Numbered from the stretch's first letter, positions 31,725 to 41,039 are shown. The stretch is 64,000 nucleotides of DNA from Bacteroidales bacterium (GCA_017476575.1 JAFUZO010000050.1:1-64000), one strand, 5' to 3'. Made by a program: numbers and translations. The notes: generated by a model from the letters alone, not told the origin.

Positions 31725-33512
31725 CTAATCCAGTTTCAGGACGGCCATGAAGGCACTCTGCGGGACCTGGACCGTGCCGATCTGGCGCATCCGCTTCTTG
31801 CCTTCCTTCTGCTTCTCCAGGAGTTTCCGCTTCCGGGTGACGTCGCCGCCGTAGCATTTCGCCGTCACATCCTTGCGGACCTGGCGGACGGTCTCCCGGG
31901 CGATGATCTTCGCCCCGATAGCCGCCTGTACGGCGATGTCGAACTGCTGGCGCGGGATGAGTTCCTTGAGCTTGAGGCAGATCTTGCGGCCGAAATCGTA
32001 GGCGTGGTCCTCGTGGATGAGGGTCGAGAGGGCGTCCGCCGGGTCGCCGTTCAGGAGGATGTCCAACTTGACGAGCCGGGCCGGTCGGAAATCCGTGACA
32101 TGGTAGTCGAACGAGGCGTAGCCCTTGGAGATGGACTTGAGTTTGTCGTAGAAGTCGAAGACGACCTCAGAGAGCGGCAGGTCGTAGTTGAGTTCCACGC
32201 GGTCCGTCGTGATGTAGTGCTGGCTGATGAGGGTGCCCCGCTTGTCCATGCAGAGTTTCATGATGGGCCCGTAGAAATCCGACTTGGAGATGATCTGGGC
32301 GCGGATATACGGCTCCTCGATGTGGTCGATCAGGGTCTGCGGCGGGAGGCCGGAGGGGTTGTGCACGTCGACCACCTCGCCCTTGGTCGTGTAGACCTTG
32401 TAGGAGACGTTCGGGACGGTAGTGATGACGTCCATGTTGAACTCCCGGAACAGGCGCTCCTGCACGATTTCGAGATGCAGCAGGCCCAGGAAGCCGCAGC
32501 GGAAGCCGAAACCGAGCGCCAGGGAACTCTCGGGCTCGTAGACGAACGAGGCGTCGTTGAGCTGGAACTTCTCCAGGGTCGCCCGCAGTTCCTCGAACTT
32601 GGAGGCATCCACCGGATAGAGGCCCGCGAAGACCATCGGCTTCACCTCCTCGAAGCCCGCGATCGCCTCGGTGCAGGGCGCTTCCGTATGGGTAATCGTA
32701 TCGCCCACCTTGACCTCGACGGCGGCCTTGATGCCGGAGATGATGTAGCCCACGTCGCCAGTCGTGACCGCATCGGCGGGCTGGAGTTTGAGTTTCAGCA
32801 CGCCGATCTCCTCGGCCTCGTATTCCTTGCCGGTGTTGAAGAACTTGACCTTGTCGCCCTTGCGGATGCTTCCGCTGACCACCTTGAAATAGGCGATGAT
32901 GCCGCGGAAGGAGTTGAAGACGGAATCGAAGATGAGGGCCTGGAGCGGGGCGTCCGGATCGCCCTTCGGCGCCGGAATTTTGTCCACGATGGCATCCAGC
33001 ACCGCCTGCACGCCTTCGCCGGTACGGGCCGACACGCGGTACACGTCCTCCGGGTCGCAGCCCAGCAAATCGCACACCTGGTCGGTGACCACCTCGGGCT
33101 GGGCCGAGTCCATGTCGATCTTGTTCAGCACCGGGATGATTTCCAACCCATGGTCGATGGCCTGGTAGAGGTTGGAAATCGTCTGGGCCTGGATACCCTG
33201 CGACGCGTCCACCACCAGCAGCGCCCCCTCGCATGAGGCGATGGAGCGGGACACTTCATAACTGAAATCCACGTGGCCGGGCGTATCAATCAGATTGAGT
33301 CGCCAGGTCTCCCCTTCCCGGGTGTACTCCATCTGGATGGCGTGGCTCTTGATCGTGATACCCTTCTCCTTCTCCAGGTCCATATCGTCGAGGACCTGGT
33401 TCTCCATCTCCCGGACCGACAGGGTCTGCGTCAATTCCAGCAGGCGGTCCGCCAAGGTGCTCTTCCCATGGTCGATATGTGCGATGATGCAAAAATTCCG
33501 GATGTTCTTCAT
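31725..33512 (-). CDS. lepA: Elongation factor 4 (LepA)
   Basis: Ribosome-dependent GTPase. 595 residues, the family's usual length. G1 is [10 protein letters not shown] (11-20), G3 is DTPGHVDF and G4 is NKIDMD. The C-terminal LepA-specific domain ends with [20 protein letters not shown]. The start is [18 protein letters not shown]; a longer open frame upstream is non-homologous. A -7 box TATCTTTG ends only 6 bases before this ATG, which supports the choice. Confidence 0.97.
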   Translation of the reverse strand: MKNIRNFCIIAHIDHGKSTLADRLLELTQTLSVREMENQVLDDMDLEKEKGITIKSHAIQMEYTREGETWRLNLIDTPGHVDFSYEVSRSIASCEGALLVVDASQGIQAQTISNLYQAIDHGLEIIPVLNKIDMDSAQPEVVTDQVCDLLGCDPEDVYRVSARTGEGVQAVLDAIVDKIPAPKGDPDAPLQALIFDSVFNSFRGIIAYFKVVSGSIRKGDKVKFFNTGKEYEAEEIGVLKLKLQPADAVTTGDVGYIISGIKAAVEVKVGDTITHTEAPCTEAIAGFEEVKPMVFAGLYPVDASKFEELRATLEKFQLNDASFVYEPESSLALGFGFRCGFLGLLHLEIVQERLFREFNMDVITTVPNVSYKVYTTKGEVVDVHNPSGLPPQTLIDHIEEPYIRAQIISKSDFYGPIMKLCMDKRGTLISQHYITTDRVELNYDLPLSEVVFDFYDKLKSISKGYASFDYHVTDFRPARLVKLDILLNGDPADALSTLIHEDHAYDFGRKICLKLKELIPRQQFDIAVQAAIGAKIIARETVRQVRKDVTAKCYGGDVTRKRKLLEKQKEGKKRMRQIGTVQVPQSAFMAVLKLD

Positions 33513-33518
33513 GGCCTG

Positions 33519-33526
33519 CAAAGATA
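33519..33526 (-). promoter_or_regulatory. -7 box of lepA
   Basis: TATCTTTG on the minus strand, then CAGGCC and ATG. The spacing predicts a leaderless transcript. The -33 box is unclear. Confidence 0.55.
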
Positions 33527-33587
33527 CGCATTTTCCGGCAGAATCAGGGGACGTTGAACTTTTTTTCGACAGGCGGGAAATATTTGC

Positions 33588-33595
33588 TATTTTTG
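33588..33595 (+). promoter_or_regulatory. -7 box of the transketolase operon
   Basis: TATTTTTG, 8 bases before ATG 33604. A T-rich stretch at 33560-33566 sits at about the -33 distance. Confidence 0.55.
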
Positions 33596-33603
33596 TGAAT
33601 CCG

Positions 33604-34470
33604 ATGATAAGCAAGACAGCTATGCACACAACCGAAGAATTGAAACAGATCTCGACGCAGGTGCGGCGGGACATCGTGCGGATGGTGACGCTGGCGAAGT
33701 CCGGGCATCCGGGCGGGTCCATGTCGAGCGCAGACTTCCTCACAACCCTCTATTTCAATGAGATGGAACAAGATCCGGCCACCTGGACCCGCGACGGCAA
33801 GGGGCAGGACATGTTCATCCTCTCCGCCGGCCACCTCACACCGGTCTACTATTCCATCCTCGCCCGGGCCGGGTACTTCCCGGTTTCCGAACTTGCCACC
33901 TTCCGTCAGTTCGGCACCCGTCTGCAGGGGCATCCGTCTGTCCGGAAGGAGCTTCCGGGTATCTTCCAGGCGTCCGGTTCCCTCGGCCAGGGGCTTTCCG
34001 CCGCCGCCGGCCTCGCCCTCGGCAAGAAACTTGACGGGGACGGCCACTTCGTCTGGTGCCTCTGCGGCGATGGTGAAAGCGAGGAAGGCCAGATCTGGGA
34101 AGCCGGTATGTTCGCCGTCCACCATGGCCTCGACCGCCTCATCGCCATGACCGACTGGAACGGCCAGCAGATCGACGGCCCGGTCGACAGCGTGGCCGGA
34201 GAAGGCGACCTCGCCGCCAAATGGCAGGCCTGGGGCTGGAATGTCCTGGTCGCGGACGGCCACGATTTCGACGCCATCTCGAAGGCCTTCGCCGATGCCA
34301 AGGCGTTCGCAGGGTCCGGCAAGCCGACCATGCTCCTTTTCCGCTCCTGCATGGGTTGCGGGGTCGATTTCATGGCCGGCACCCATAAGTGGCACGGCAA
34401 GGCTCCCTCCCAGGAGCAGTGCGACGCCGCTCTCGCGCAACTCGGCGAAACCCCGCTCGGAGACTTTTAA
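33604..34470 (+). CDS. Transketolase, N-terminal (TPP pyrophosphate) subunit
   Basis: 288 residues covering only the PP-binding domain of transketolase. [14 protein letters not shown] holds the substrate-binding His, and [15 protein letters not shown] with MTDWNGQQ is the TPP/Mg motif. The missing half is encoded by the next gene, so the enzyme is split, as in many archaea and some Bacteroidetes. It transfers two-carbon units in the non-oxidative pentose phosphate pathway. A second in-frame ATG lies at 33622 (MHTTEELK). A structured repeat occupies most of the 106-base gap to the second subunit. Confidence 0.93.
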   Translation: MISKTAMHTTEELKQISTQVRRDIVRMVTLAKSGHPGGSMSSADFLTTLYFNEMEQDPATWTRDGKGQDMFILSAGHLTPVYYSILARAGYFPVSELATFRQFGTRLQGHPSVRKELPGIFQASGSLGQGLSAAAGLALGKKLDGDGHFVWCLCGDGESEEGQIWEAGMFAVHHGLDRLIAMTDWNGQQIDGPVDSVAGEGDLAAKWQAWGWNVLVADGHDFDAISKAFADAKAFAGSGKPTMLLFRSCMGCGVDFMAGTHKWHGKAPSQEQCDAALAQLGETPLGDF

Positions 34471-34478
34471 TCAACATG

Positions 34479-34559
34479 AAAAACCACCGGGCCCTTTTAC
34501 GGACATTGGCCCGGACAGGGTCGCGAAGCGACAGGACATAAAAGGGTCCGGTGGTTTTT
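34479..34559 (+). repeat. Structured intercistronic repeat, family I, copy 1
   Basis: An 81-base element. The ends form a 21-bp stem with one G-U pair: AAAAACCACCGGGCCCTTTTA (34479-34499) against 34539-34559, ending in TTTTT. The core contains GCCCGGACAGGGTC and CGCGAAGCGACAGGAC and is shared with 53791-53872, while the arms differ in sequence but keep pairing. It begins 8 bases after the N-subunit stop and ends 17 bases before the C-subunit ATG. Confidence 0.8.
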
Positions 34560-34576
34560 CACCATATCGTCAGGAC

Positions 34577-35530
34577 ATGAAGAAATATATCGATACAGGA
34601 AAGAAAGATACCCGCAGCGGTTTCGGCGCGGGCCTTCTCGAGGCCGGCAAAGCGGACAGCCGCATCGTCGCCCTCACGGCAGATCTCAAGGGCTCCCTCA
34701 AGATGGACGCCTTCGCCGCCGAATTTCCGGAACGTTTCATCCAGTGCGGCATCGCCGAGGCCAACATGGTCGGCGTCGCAGCCGGGCTCGCCATCACCGG
34801 CAAGATCCCGTTCATCGGCTCCTTCGCCGAATTCGTGACCGGCCGGGTCTACGACCAGCTCCGGCAGGAAGTCGCCTACGGCCGGGCCAACGTCAAGATT
34901 GCCTCCTCCCATGCCGGCATCACCCTCGGCGAGGACGGCGCCACCCACCAGACAATGGAGGACATCGCCCTCATGCGCGCCCTGCCGGGCATGGTGGTGC
35001 TCAACCCTTGCGACTACAACCAGACCCGCCAGGCCACTCTCGCCGCCGCCCGGTACGACGGTCCGGTCTACCTCCGCTTCGGACGCCCCTCCGTCCCGAA
35101 CTTCACCCCGGAAGACGAGCCTTTCGTCATCGGCAAGGCACAGGTCCTCCAGGAAGGCAAGGACGTGACCCTCGTCGCGACCGGCCACCTTGTCTGGGAA
35201 GCCCTGCAGGCCGCTGAGATCCTCTCGGCGGAAGGCATCTGTGCCGATGTCGTCAACATGGCTACCGTCAAACCGCTCGACGAAGGCACCCTGCTCGCCT
35301 CGGCTGTCAAGACGAAGGCCGTCGTGGTCGCCGAGGAGCACAACATGGCCGGCGGTCTGGGAGAAGCCGTGGCCGGTGTCCTCGCCCGTACGGTCCCGGT
35401 ACCCGTGGAATTTGTCAACGGTGCCGACCTTTTCGGCCAGAGTGGCACGCCTTCTGCATTGATGGAGGCGTATGGCCTCGACGCCCGGCACATCGCCGAT
35501 GCGGCCAAGAAGGCCATCGAACGGAAATGA
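34577..35530 (+). CDS. Transketolase, C-terminal (pyrimidine-binding) subunit
   Basis: 317 residues with the transketolase pyrimidine domain and C-terminal domain. RFIQCGIAEANMVGVAAGLA contains the TPP-activating Glu, and HAGITLGEDGATHQ is the typical transketolase/DXS motif. It pairs with the preceding N-terminal subunit. The start is MKKYIDTGKKDTRSGFG; open frame further upstream runs through the repeat and is not coding. It overlaps the ECF sigma factor gene by ATGA (35527-35530). Confidence 0.93.
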   Translation: MKKYIDTGKKDTRSGFGAGLLEAGKADSRIVALTADLKGSLKMDAFAAEFPERFIQCGIAEANMVGVAAGLAITGKIPFIGSFAEFVTGRVYDQLRQEVAYGRANVKIASSHAGITLGEDGATHQTMEDIALMRALPGMVVLNPCDYNQTRQATLAAARYDGPVYLRFGRPSVPNFTPEDEPFVIGKAQVLQEGKDVTLVATGHLVWEALQAAEILSAEGICADVVNMATVKPLDEGTLLASAVKTKAVVVAEEHNMAGGLGEAVAGVLARTVPVPVEFVNGADLFGQSGTPSALMEAYGLDARHIADAAKKAIERK

Positions 35531-36042
35531 CTCCAGACGAGGATCTTTTCAACCAGATTGTACGGGACTACAGCGAACGTATCTATTGGCACGTCCGCCG
35601 TTTCGTGAATTCCCATGAAGATGCCGACGACCTCGTCCAGGATATCTTCATCAAGATATGGGCTGCGCTTCCCTCCTTCCGGGGGGAGTCACAGCTTTTC
35701 ACATGGGTGTACCGCATCGCGACCAACGAAGCCCTCAACTTTGTCCGGCGCGAAAAAGTCCGTGCCGCCCTGCGGTTCTCCTCGCTGGATGCCGAAATGG
35801 AGCGCCGTATCGACGCAGACCCGTACTTCAACGGCTCCGCCGCCGAGCGGGAGCTGTCCAAGGCCGTCGCCCGCCTCCCGGAAAAGCAGCGCCTGGTATT
35901 CATCCTGCGCTACTACGACGAACTCCCTTACGAGGAGATGTCCGCCATCCTCGGCACCTCTGCCGGTGCCTTGAAAGCCTCCTATCACATCGCCCAGGAA
36001 AAGATCCGCGCCGCCCTCCAACACCATGACCTCTCCTTCTGA
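35527..36042 (+). CDS. ECF-type RNA polymerase sigma factor
   Basis: 171 residues. Region 2 is at about 8-75 (EDADDLVQDIFIKIW and FTWVYRIATNEALNFVRR) and region 4 at about 110-165 (LPEKQRLVFILRYYDELPYEEMS ... SAGALKASYHIAQEKI). There is no region 3. It overlaps the transketolase gene by four bases and precedes a single-pass membrane protein that may be its anti-sigma factor. Confidence 0.92.
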   Translation: MTPDEDLFNQIVRDYSERIYWHVRRFVNSHEDADDLVQDIFIKIWAALPSFRGESQLFTWVYRIATNEALNFVRREKVRAALRFSSLDAEMERRIDADPYFNGSAAERELSKAVARLPEKQRLVFILRYYDELPYEEMSAILGTSAGALKASYHIAQEKIRAALQHHDLSF

Positions 36043-36081
36043 TTAAACCTTTCCTGTGAAACCGTGTCCAAGTAAGCAGTT

Positions 36082-36459
36082 ATGACCAGAAGAAACGACA
36101 TATCCACGCCGGAAGGCTACTTCGAAGCGTTGCTGCAGCGGTTGCAGCGGATTCCGGACGGGACCCGGACACAGGCCGTGCCCTGGACCCGCCGTCTCGC
36201 CCCGTATGCCGCCATCGCCGCCAGCATGCTTCTCGCCGTGACCGTCGGCAACTTCATCCTCCGGAAAACTGCAGCGATGCCGGAAGACGATGCCGACTGG
36301 GACTACGTCACCTACCTGGCCCAGGCCATGGACCCGGACGGAATCGTCGACCTCGACGAGACCCTTTTCCTCTCCGACGAGGACATCGTCAACTATCTGG
36401 TCGACGAAGGAATCTCTGTCGAACAAGTAAACTACATCAGCCATGAAGAAGGTTATTAG
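36082..36459 (+). CDS. Single-pass membrane protein, probable anti-sigma factor
   Basis: 125 residues. The cytoplasmic N-terminus (STPEGYFEALLQRL) is followed by one transmembrane segment at about 44-62 (LAPYAAIAASMLLAVTVGNF) and an acidic C-terminal part. No named domain is recognised. Its position directly after an ECF sigma gene and its topology match anti-sigma/regulator proteins found in such Bacteroidetes trios. It overlaps the next gene by 17 bases. Confidence 0.6.
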   Translation: MTRRNDISTPEGYFEALLQRLQRIPDGTRTQAVPWTRRLAPYAAIAASMLLAVTVGNFILRKTAAMPEDDADWDYVTYLAQAMDPDGIVDLDETLFLSDEDIVNYLVDEGISVEQVNYISHEEGY

Positions 36460-37015
36460 CGTATGTTGCGCACTGGTCCTCGTGACCCTGGGCGCATGGG
36501 CCCAGCAGGACAATGCCCAGAAGAAAGACAACGGATCCTGGAGAGAGAAGGTCCGCGCCGAACGGGTGGCATTCCTCACCGCCGAACTCGACCTGACCGA
36601 GGCCGAAGCCCAGAATTTCTGGCCGGTCTACAACGAGGCCCAGAAAAGCCGCATGGAGGCTTACAAGGCTTCGGGCGAGGCCTACAAGGCCCTGAAGGAA
36701 GCCGTGGAGGCAGGATCCGGCGACATTGACAAGTTGCTCAGCGACTATGTTTCCGCCAAGCAGACGGCCGACGCGGTCGAAAGCGGCTCCTTGTCCAAGT
36801 TCAAGGGCGTCCTCCCCATTGAAAAGGTCGGCAAGCTCTTCCTCGCCGAAGAGAAGTTCCGCCATCAGCAGATCGGCCGTCTCGGCCAGGGTGGTCCCGG
36901 CCGTCAAGGCCAGGCCAGGCCTGGACAGGGGCGCAAGCCGTCAGACAGGCCGCAGGGTGAACGTCCCGGCCGCCGTCAGCAAGGTGGAACCGAGGAGGTC
37001 CCGGCCGAAGTGTAG
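36443..37015 (+). CDS. Secreted Spy/CpxP-like protein
   Basis: 190 residues; signal peptide MKKVISVCCALVLVTLGAWAQ. The mature part is helical, with RVAFLTAELDLTEAEAQNFWPVYNE resembling the LTxxQ-type motif of periplasmic Spy/CpxP chaperone-like proteins. The C-terminal 45 residues are a disordered Gly/Gln/Arg/Pro-rich tail. Third gene of the sigma factor trio, and so a likely part of an envelope-stress response; that role is inferred from context. Confidence 0.65.
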   Translation: MKKVISVCCALVLVTLGAWAQQDNAQKKDNGSWREKVRAERVAFLTAELDLTEAEAQNFWPVYNEAQKSRMEAYKASGEAYKALKEAVEAGSGDIDKLLSDYVSAKQTADAVESGSLSKFKGVLPIEKVGKLFLAEEKFRHQQIGRLGQGGPGRQGQARPGQGRKPSDRPQGERPGRRQQGGTEEVPAEV

Positions 37016-37099
37016 CCAGCACGGATGGGTTGGGAGTCACCTTTCTCAGAAACGACTGATTACCAATCCCCTTCGAAAAATTCGAAATCCCAACCAGGT

Positions 37100-37228
37100 A
37101 AAAAAGAACCGGCTTCATTTTTCCACCTTCGGACCCTACGGGTCCTCGTCCCTCCCAGCCAGACGGCTGGTCCCCTCCCACTCATATGCCATGGGCGGCA
37201 CGTCCCAACATGAAGCCGGTTCTTTTTT
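37100..37228 (-). repeat. Structured repeat, family II, copy 2
   Basis: The ends form a perfect 19-bp stem, AAAAAAGAACCGGCTTCAT (37100-37118) against 37210-37228. Inside are hairpins GGACCC-TAC-GGGTCC and CCAGCC-AGAC-GGCTGG. The blocks TTTTTCCACCTTC, GACCC, CCCTCCC and GGGCGGCACG match 2174-2325. It lies between convergent genes and has a T-run at the end on both strands, so here it can act as a bidirectional terminator. The rest of the 244-base gap holds nothing recognised. Confidence 0.75.
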
Positions 37229-37259
37229 ACACCTCCATTTATCCGGGGAGAGAGACCGG

Positions 37260-37919
37260 TCAGACGAAGAGGCCGTCCTTCATGACGCACGTGCGGTCGC
37301 ACAGATCGGCGAGGCCGGAGTCATGGGTCACGATGACGATGGTCTGCCCGAGTCGGTCACGGAGGTCGAAGAACAGGCGGTGAATTTCGTCCTTGGTCTT
37401 GCTGTCAAGGTTGCCGGAAGGCTCGTCGGCGAAGAGGATGGCCGGGGTGTTGACAAGGGCGCGGGCGATGGCGACCCGTTGCTGCTCGCCGCCGGAAAGT
37501 TCCGACGGCTTATGCGTGAGCCGCTGCGAAAGGCCGACATCCTCCAGGAGGCGGGAGGCCTGCTCCCGGGCGGTCCGGGACGGGACCCCGCCGATCAGCG
37601 CCGGAATCATGACATTCTCCAGGGCCGTGAACTCCGGCAGCAGGTGGTGGGCCTGGAAGACGAAACCGATCCGGTGGTTCCGGAACGCCGAAAGGTCCTT
37701 CGAGCCCAGGTGCAGCACGTCCGTCCCGTCGATCCGGAGAGTGCCCGCATCGGGTGTGGACAGGGTACCCAGGATTTGCAGCAGCGTGGACTTCCCCGCT
37801 CCGGAGGCACCCATGATGGCCACGACTTCCGACCGTTCCATCTGGAAATCCACACCGCGCAGCACCTGCAGCGTGCCGAAACTTTTCTTGATACCTGTGG
37901 CTTCGATAATCATATCCAT
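37260..37919 (-). CDS. ABC transporter ATP-binding protein (LolD-like)
   Basis: 219 residues. Walker [10 protein letters not shown] at 37-45, Q-loop [16 protein letters not shown], signature LSGGEQQR, Walker B AILFADEP and switch VTHD. The sequence is of the LolD/MacB type, whose partners extract lipoproteins or export other substrates; no permease gene is adjacent. A second ATG two codons in (MII) is possible. A -7 box lies 7 bases upstream of the first ATG. Confidence 0.88.
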   Translation of the reverse strand: MDMIIEATGIKKSFGTLQVLRGVDFQMERSEVVAIMGASGAGKSTLLQILGTLSTPDAGTLRIDGTDVLHLGSKDLSAFRNHRIGFVFQAHHLLPEFTALENVMIPALIGGVPSRTAREQASRLLEDVGLSQRLTHKPSELSGGEQQRVAIARALVNTPAILFADEPSGNLDSKTKDEIHRLFFDLRDRLGQTIVIVTHDSGLADLCDRTCVMKDGLFV

Positions 37920-37926
37920 GACTGTT

Positions 37927-37934
37927 CAAATGTA
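37927..37934 (-). promoter_or_regulatory. -7 box of the LolD-like gene
   Basis: TACATTTG on the minus strand, 7 bases before the ATG at 37919. No clear -33 TTTG. Confidence 0.5.
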
Positions 37935-37977
37935 TAGATAATCCGTTCCATTCCCTGGGCCTCTTGCCGGGAACCGC

Positions 37978-39144
37978 TTACATACTCCGGCGGAGAATTT
38001 CGATGATGTCGTCCTTCGAGAGCGGATGGTAGGCGGTGGGAATGGACGGGGCTCCGGCGGCGATGCCCTCCAGCATGTCCGGGGTTACGCCGAGTTCCGT
38101 GATGTGCATCACAACCCCGATTTCCCGCATCCAAGACTCCAAGGCGGCGATACCGGCCTCGGCAGCCGCCTCGTCGGACAGGCCGTCGGACGGGATGTCC
38201 CACACGGTACGGGCGAAACGGACGAACTTCGGCAGGCCGTACAGCGCGACGAAACGGTAGTAGGCGGGCGAGACGGCGGAAAGCGTCATGCCGTGGGTCG
38301 CATCGGTGTACGCGCCGATGGACTGTCCGATCATGTGCACCTGCCAGTCCTGGCCCTTGCCCATCTTCGTGAGCGTGTTGAGCGCCCAGGTCGCGGTCCA
38401 CATGATGTTGGAACGGGCCTCGTAGTCTTCGGGCTGGTGCACGGCAATGCGCGAGGCATGGACCAGCTGCCGCATGAGGGCTTCTGCGAGGTAGTCAGAC
38501 GTGTTGTCGTCGGTCCCGGAGAAATACTGCTCCATCAGGTGCGACATGACGTCGAAGATGCCTGCAACCATCTGGTAGCGCGGGACCGTATAGGTCAGCA
38601 CCGGGTCGAGGAGGGTGAACTTCGGGAAGTTTTCCGGGCCGAAGACCTTGCCGATCTTCTGTTTCGTGGCATGGTTCGTGATGACGGAGCCGCCGTTCAT
38701 CTCGGAACCTGTGCCGGACATCGTGAGGATGGTCCCGACCGGGATCAGGCAACAGTCCGGATTCTCCTGGCGGACATAGTATTTCTGCCACGGATCTTCG
38801 GTGCACCAGGCCGAGGCTGCGACACCCTTGGCATAGTCCACGACGGAACCGCCGCCGACAGCAAGGATAAGGTCCACGTCGTGCTCCCGGGCAAGGGCCG
38901 CGCCTTTATAGAGTTTCTCCACCGTCGGGTTCGGCATCACACCAGGGTCTTCAAAGACCTCCTTGTCGGCGGCCCGGAGGAGGTCGAGGACGCGGTCATA
39001 GAGCCCGGTCCGCTTGATGGAACCGCCGCCATAGGTCAGCAGGACCCGCGGTCCGTAGGCCGAAAGTTCCTCCGGCAGGAAGTCCAGCGCCTTCTTACCG
39101 AAATGGATCCGGGTCGGATTGTGGTAGGTGAAATTTCCAAGCAT
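37978..39144 (-). CDS. Iron-containing alcohol dehydrogenase (YqhD/butanol type)
   Basis: 388 residues from MLGNFTYHNPTRIHFG; an in-frame TTG two codons upstream is a less likely start. Rossmann-like part with YGGGSIKRTGLYD and AVGGGSVVDYAKG for NAD(P)H. Metal ligands Asp and His lie in FDVMSHLMEQYF, and His residues in HMIGQSIGAYTDATHGMTLS. It reduces short-chain aldehydes; the close relatives are NADPH-dependent butanol dehydrogenase/YqhD. A single gene, divergent from tRNA-Pro. Confidence 0.9.
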   Translation of the reverse strand: MLGNFTYHNPTRIHFGKKALDFLPEELSAYGPRVLLTYGGGSIKRTGLYDRVLDLLRAADKEVFEDPGVMPNPTVEKLYKGAALAREHDVDLILAVGGGSVVDYAKGVAASAWCTEDPWQKYYVRQENPDCCLIPVGTILTMSGTGSEMNGGSVITNHATKQKIGKVFGPENFPKFTLLDPVLTYTVPRYQMVAGIFDVMSHLMEQYFSGTDDNTSDYLAEALMRQLVHASRIAVHQPEDYEARSNIMWTATWALNTLTKMGKGQDWQVHMIGQSIGAYTDATHGMTLSAVSPAYYRFVALYGLPKFVRFARTVWDIPSDGLSDEAAAEAGIAALESWMREIGVVMHITELGVTPDMLEGIAAGAPSIPTAYHPLSKDDIIEILRRSM

Positions 39145-39181
39145 AGGCAAACAAGTTTCAATCTGCGAAGATAACGTTCTT

Positions 39182-39213
39182 TTTGCTCAATCGGAAATTT
39201 TGCCGTACCTTTG
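39182..39213 (+). promoter_or_regulatory. Promoter of tRNA-Pro
   Basis: TTTG (39182-39185), 20 bases, TACCTTTG (39206-39213), 9 bases before the tRNA 5' end. Confidence 0.8.
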
Positions 39214-39222
39214 CGGTCCTAT

Positions 39223-39296
39223 CGGGGTGTGGCGCAGTTGGCTAGCGCATCTGCTTTGGGAGCAGAGGGTCGTGTGTTCGAGTCACATCACCCCGA
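39223..39296 (+). tRNA. tRNA-Pro (anticodon TGG)
   Basis: Acceptor CGGGGTG pairs with CACCCCG. The anticodon stem-loop TCTGC-TTTGGGA-GCAGA gives TGG, and the T-loop is TTCGAGT. C1-G72 is typical of bacterial tRNA-Pro. CCA is not encoded. Confidence 0.95.
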
Positions 39297-39347
39297 CTCG
39301 CCAGGACAGCAAAGGTCGTCAAATCCAACCACCTGTCCAACAATCAC

Positions 39348-39395
39348 TTAAAGGATGTTAACCCATGTCATTCTGCACAGGTTAACATCCTTTAA
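39348..39395. repeat. Perfect 16-bp inverted repeat
   Basis: TTAAAGGATGTTAACC (39348-39363) and GGTTAACATCCTTTAA (39380-39395) with a 16-base loop containing GTCATTCTG. It lies about 50 bases after tRNA-Pro. There is no T-run. The rest of the 226-base gap before the phosphatase gene has no gene. Confidence 0.6.
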
Positions 39396-39509
39396 ACGCT
39401 TATCATCCAGGTACTTGCGCATGACATCCGAAACAGGCAAGGCGAAGCCTGCCGTGACGGAGCGGGCCGGAAGGGGCGGGCCGGGGCCTGTCATTCCGGT
39501 AAAAAATCC

Positions 39510-39517
39510 TATCTTTG
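39510..39517 (+). promoter_or_regulatory. -7 box of the histidine phosphatase gene
   Basis: TATCTTTG followed by CAGGC and the ATG at 39523, a 5-base spacing that predicts a leaderless mRNA. Confidence 0.55.
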
Positions 39518-39522
39518 CAGGC

Positions 39523-40836
39523 ATGAAGCGGATATTTCGTGTTTTCCTGGTGTCGGTGCTCCTCGTGGCGGGGAGTGCGGCCTGCCACGCCCAGCGCACC
39601 GGCGTGCGGGAAGAGGTGCGCGCCGACTGGAACAAGAGTGCGGGGCTCGACTGCCTCTATGACTGCTCCCCGCAGGCGGCGACGCCCGCCCCGAAGGGCT
39701 ATGAGCCGGTCTATCTCACCCATTACGGCCGGCACGGCTCGCGCTATGCCTATACGTCGCGGACCTACACCGAACTCCTGGACATGCTGGAGGCCGGGGC
39801 GAAGGACGGCAACCTGACGGACGACGGGGCCGCGCTGCGTGAGGTCCTGGGCGCGTTCTGGGAAACGGCCCAGTACCGGGTCGGCGACCTCACGCCGAAG
39901 GGCTGGGAACAGCACCGGTGGATTGCCGGGACAATGGTCCGCTCGTTCCCCTCCGCCTTCCGCAAGGGAAGCCGGGTCGACGCCTGCGCGTCCACTTCCA
40001 TCCGGTCGATCCTCAGCATGGGGGCGTGCTGCCTGACCCTCGCCCAGCTCTGTCCCGATATCGAAATCTATGAACACCAGGGCCTCCTGGACGTCCAGGT
40101 GACCGCACCGAACATGGGCCGGAACCCCTTCCGGTACGAAGGCAGCGTACCGCCGCTCCCCTGGCAGGAGACGGCGGAGGAATTCTTCCTCCGGACCTTT
40201 CCCGAGTACACCCGCGTACTCGCCAGGCTGTTCAAGGACCCGGAAGCTGCGCTCGGAGACCGGTCTCCGTTCATGGTCTTCTTCCACCTGTACATGCTGG
40301 TCGCAGGGATGGAGAGCCTGCCGGACGACGTGCGGATCGATGTCGGCGGCATCTTCGAACCGGAAGAGTTCGCCACGATGTGGGAAGTCGACAACTTCGA
40401 GCGGTTCCGGGAATATTACCCCTACCAGACGGCCTGCGCGGCCATCGTCGACGACATGGTCGCCAAGGCGGAGGAGCGTCTCGCCGCCGGGAGCCGGGGT
40501 GCGGACCTCCGCTTCGGGCACGACCACTGCCTGATGACCCTCCTGATGCTCATGGACATCGACGGGGCCGGCCATGTGCCCGACACGCCGGACGACCTCG
40601 TCTACTGGTTCCAGACCTTCCGCTCCCCCATGGCCACGAACCTCCAGCTGGTCTTCTACACGCCGAAAAGGGGCCGGGGCGGCGACATCCTCGTGAAACT
40701 GCTCCTCAACGGCGGGGAGGCCCGCTTCGGCGACCTCGTCCCCGCAGCGGGTCCCTACTACCGCTGGGCCGACCTCAAAGCCTACCTGAAGGCCCGGACG
40801 GACCTTTTCGTCACCAACCGACCCGCTCGGCCGTGA
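39523..40836 (+). CDS. Histidine acid phosphatase family protein (phytase/MINPP-like)
   Basis: 437 residues with signal peptide MKRIFRVFLVSVLLVAGSAACHAQ; a Cys at 21 could make it a lipoprotein. Catalytic motif YGRHGSRYAY (R70, H71, R74) is of branch-2 histidine phosphatases, and the proton donor HD pair is His333-Asp334 in FGHDHC. This layout fits multiple inositol-polyphosphate phosphatases, which are common in gut Bacteroidetes and act in the periplasm or in vesicles; the substrate is inferred. A longer open frame upstream passes through repeats. Confidence 0.85.
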   Translation: MKRIFRVFLVSVLLVAGSAACHAQRTGVREEVRADWNKSAGLDCLYDCSPQAATPAPKGYEPVYLTHYGRHGSRYAYTSRTYTELLDMLEAGAKDGNLTDDGAALREVLGAFWETAQYRVGDLTPKGWEQHRWIAGTMVRSFPSAFRKGSRVDACASTSIRSILSMGACCLTLAQLCPDIEIYEHQGLLDVQVTAPNMGRNPFRYEGSVPPLPWQETAEEFFLRTFPEYTRVLARLFKDPEAALGDRSPFMVFFHLYMLVAGMESLPDDVRIDVGGIFEPEEFATMWEVDNFERFREYYPYQTACAAIVDDMVAKAEERLAAGSRGADLRFGHDHCLMTLLMLMDIDGAGHVPDTPDDLVYWFQTFRSPMATNLQLVFYTPKRGRGGDILVKLLLNGGEARFGDLVPAAGPYYRWADLKAYLKARTDLFVTNRPARP

Positions 40837-40855
40837 AATAATGACAAGACCGATA

Positions 40856-40924
40856 AGATTCTTCACTTTGTTCAGAATGACAGCCTTGTGTCATTCCGAG
40901 GCAGGTTCACCTGCCGAAGAATCT
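40856..40924. repeat. Inverted repeat of the GTCATTC...GAAGAATCT type
   Basis: The left arm AGATTCTTCACTTTG then TTCAGAATGACA (40856-40882) is opposed by TGTCATTCCGAGGC ... CCGAAGAATCT (40889-40924). The right arm contains a nested hairpin GGCAGGT-TC-ACCTGCC. The arm words are a motif seen between genes in many bacterial genomes. It lies between the phosphatase and tRNA-Arg. Confidence 0.65.
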
Positions 40925-40947
40925 ACTTTTCGGTCAGCCCCTTTTCG

Positions 40948-41021
40948 TGATTCCGTTGGGACTCGAACCCAAGACCCACAGCTTAGAAGGCTGTTGCTCT
41001 ATCCAGCTGAGCTACGGAACC
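40948..41021 (-). tRNA. tRNA-Arg (anticodon TCT)
   Basis: Minus strand: acceptor GGTTCCG with CGGAATC (one G-T pair). The anticodon loop CTTCTAA gives TCT, and the T-loop is GGGTTCGAGTCCC. The discriminator is A. Confidence 0.95.
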
Positions 41022-41039
41022 ATCCTTGGAAAAGGATTG

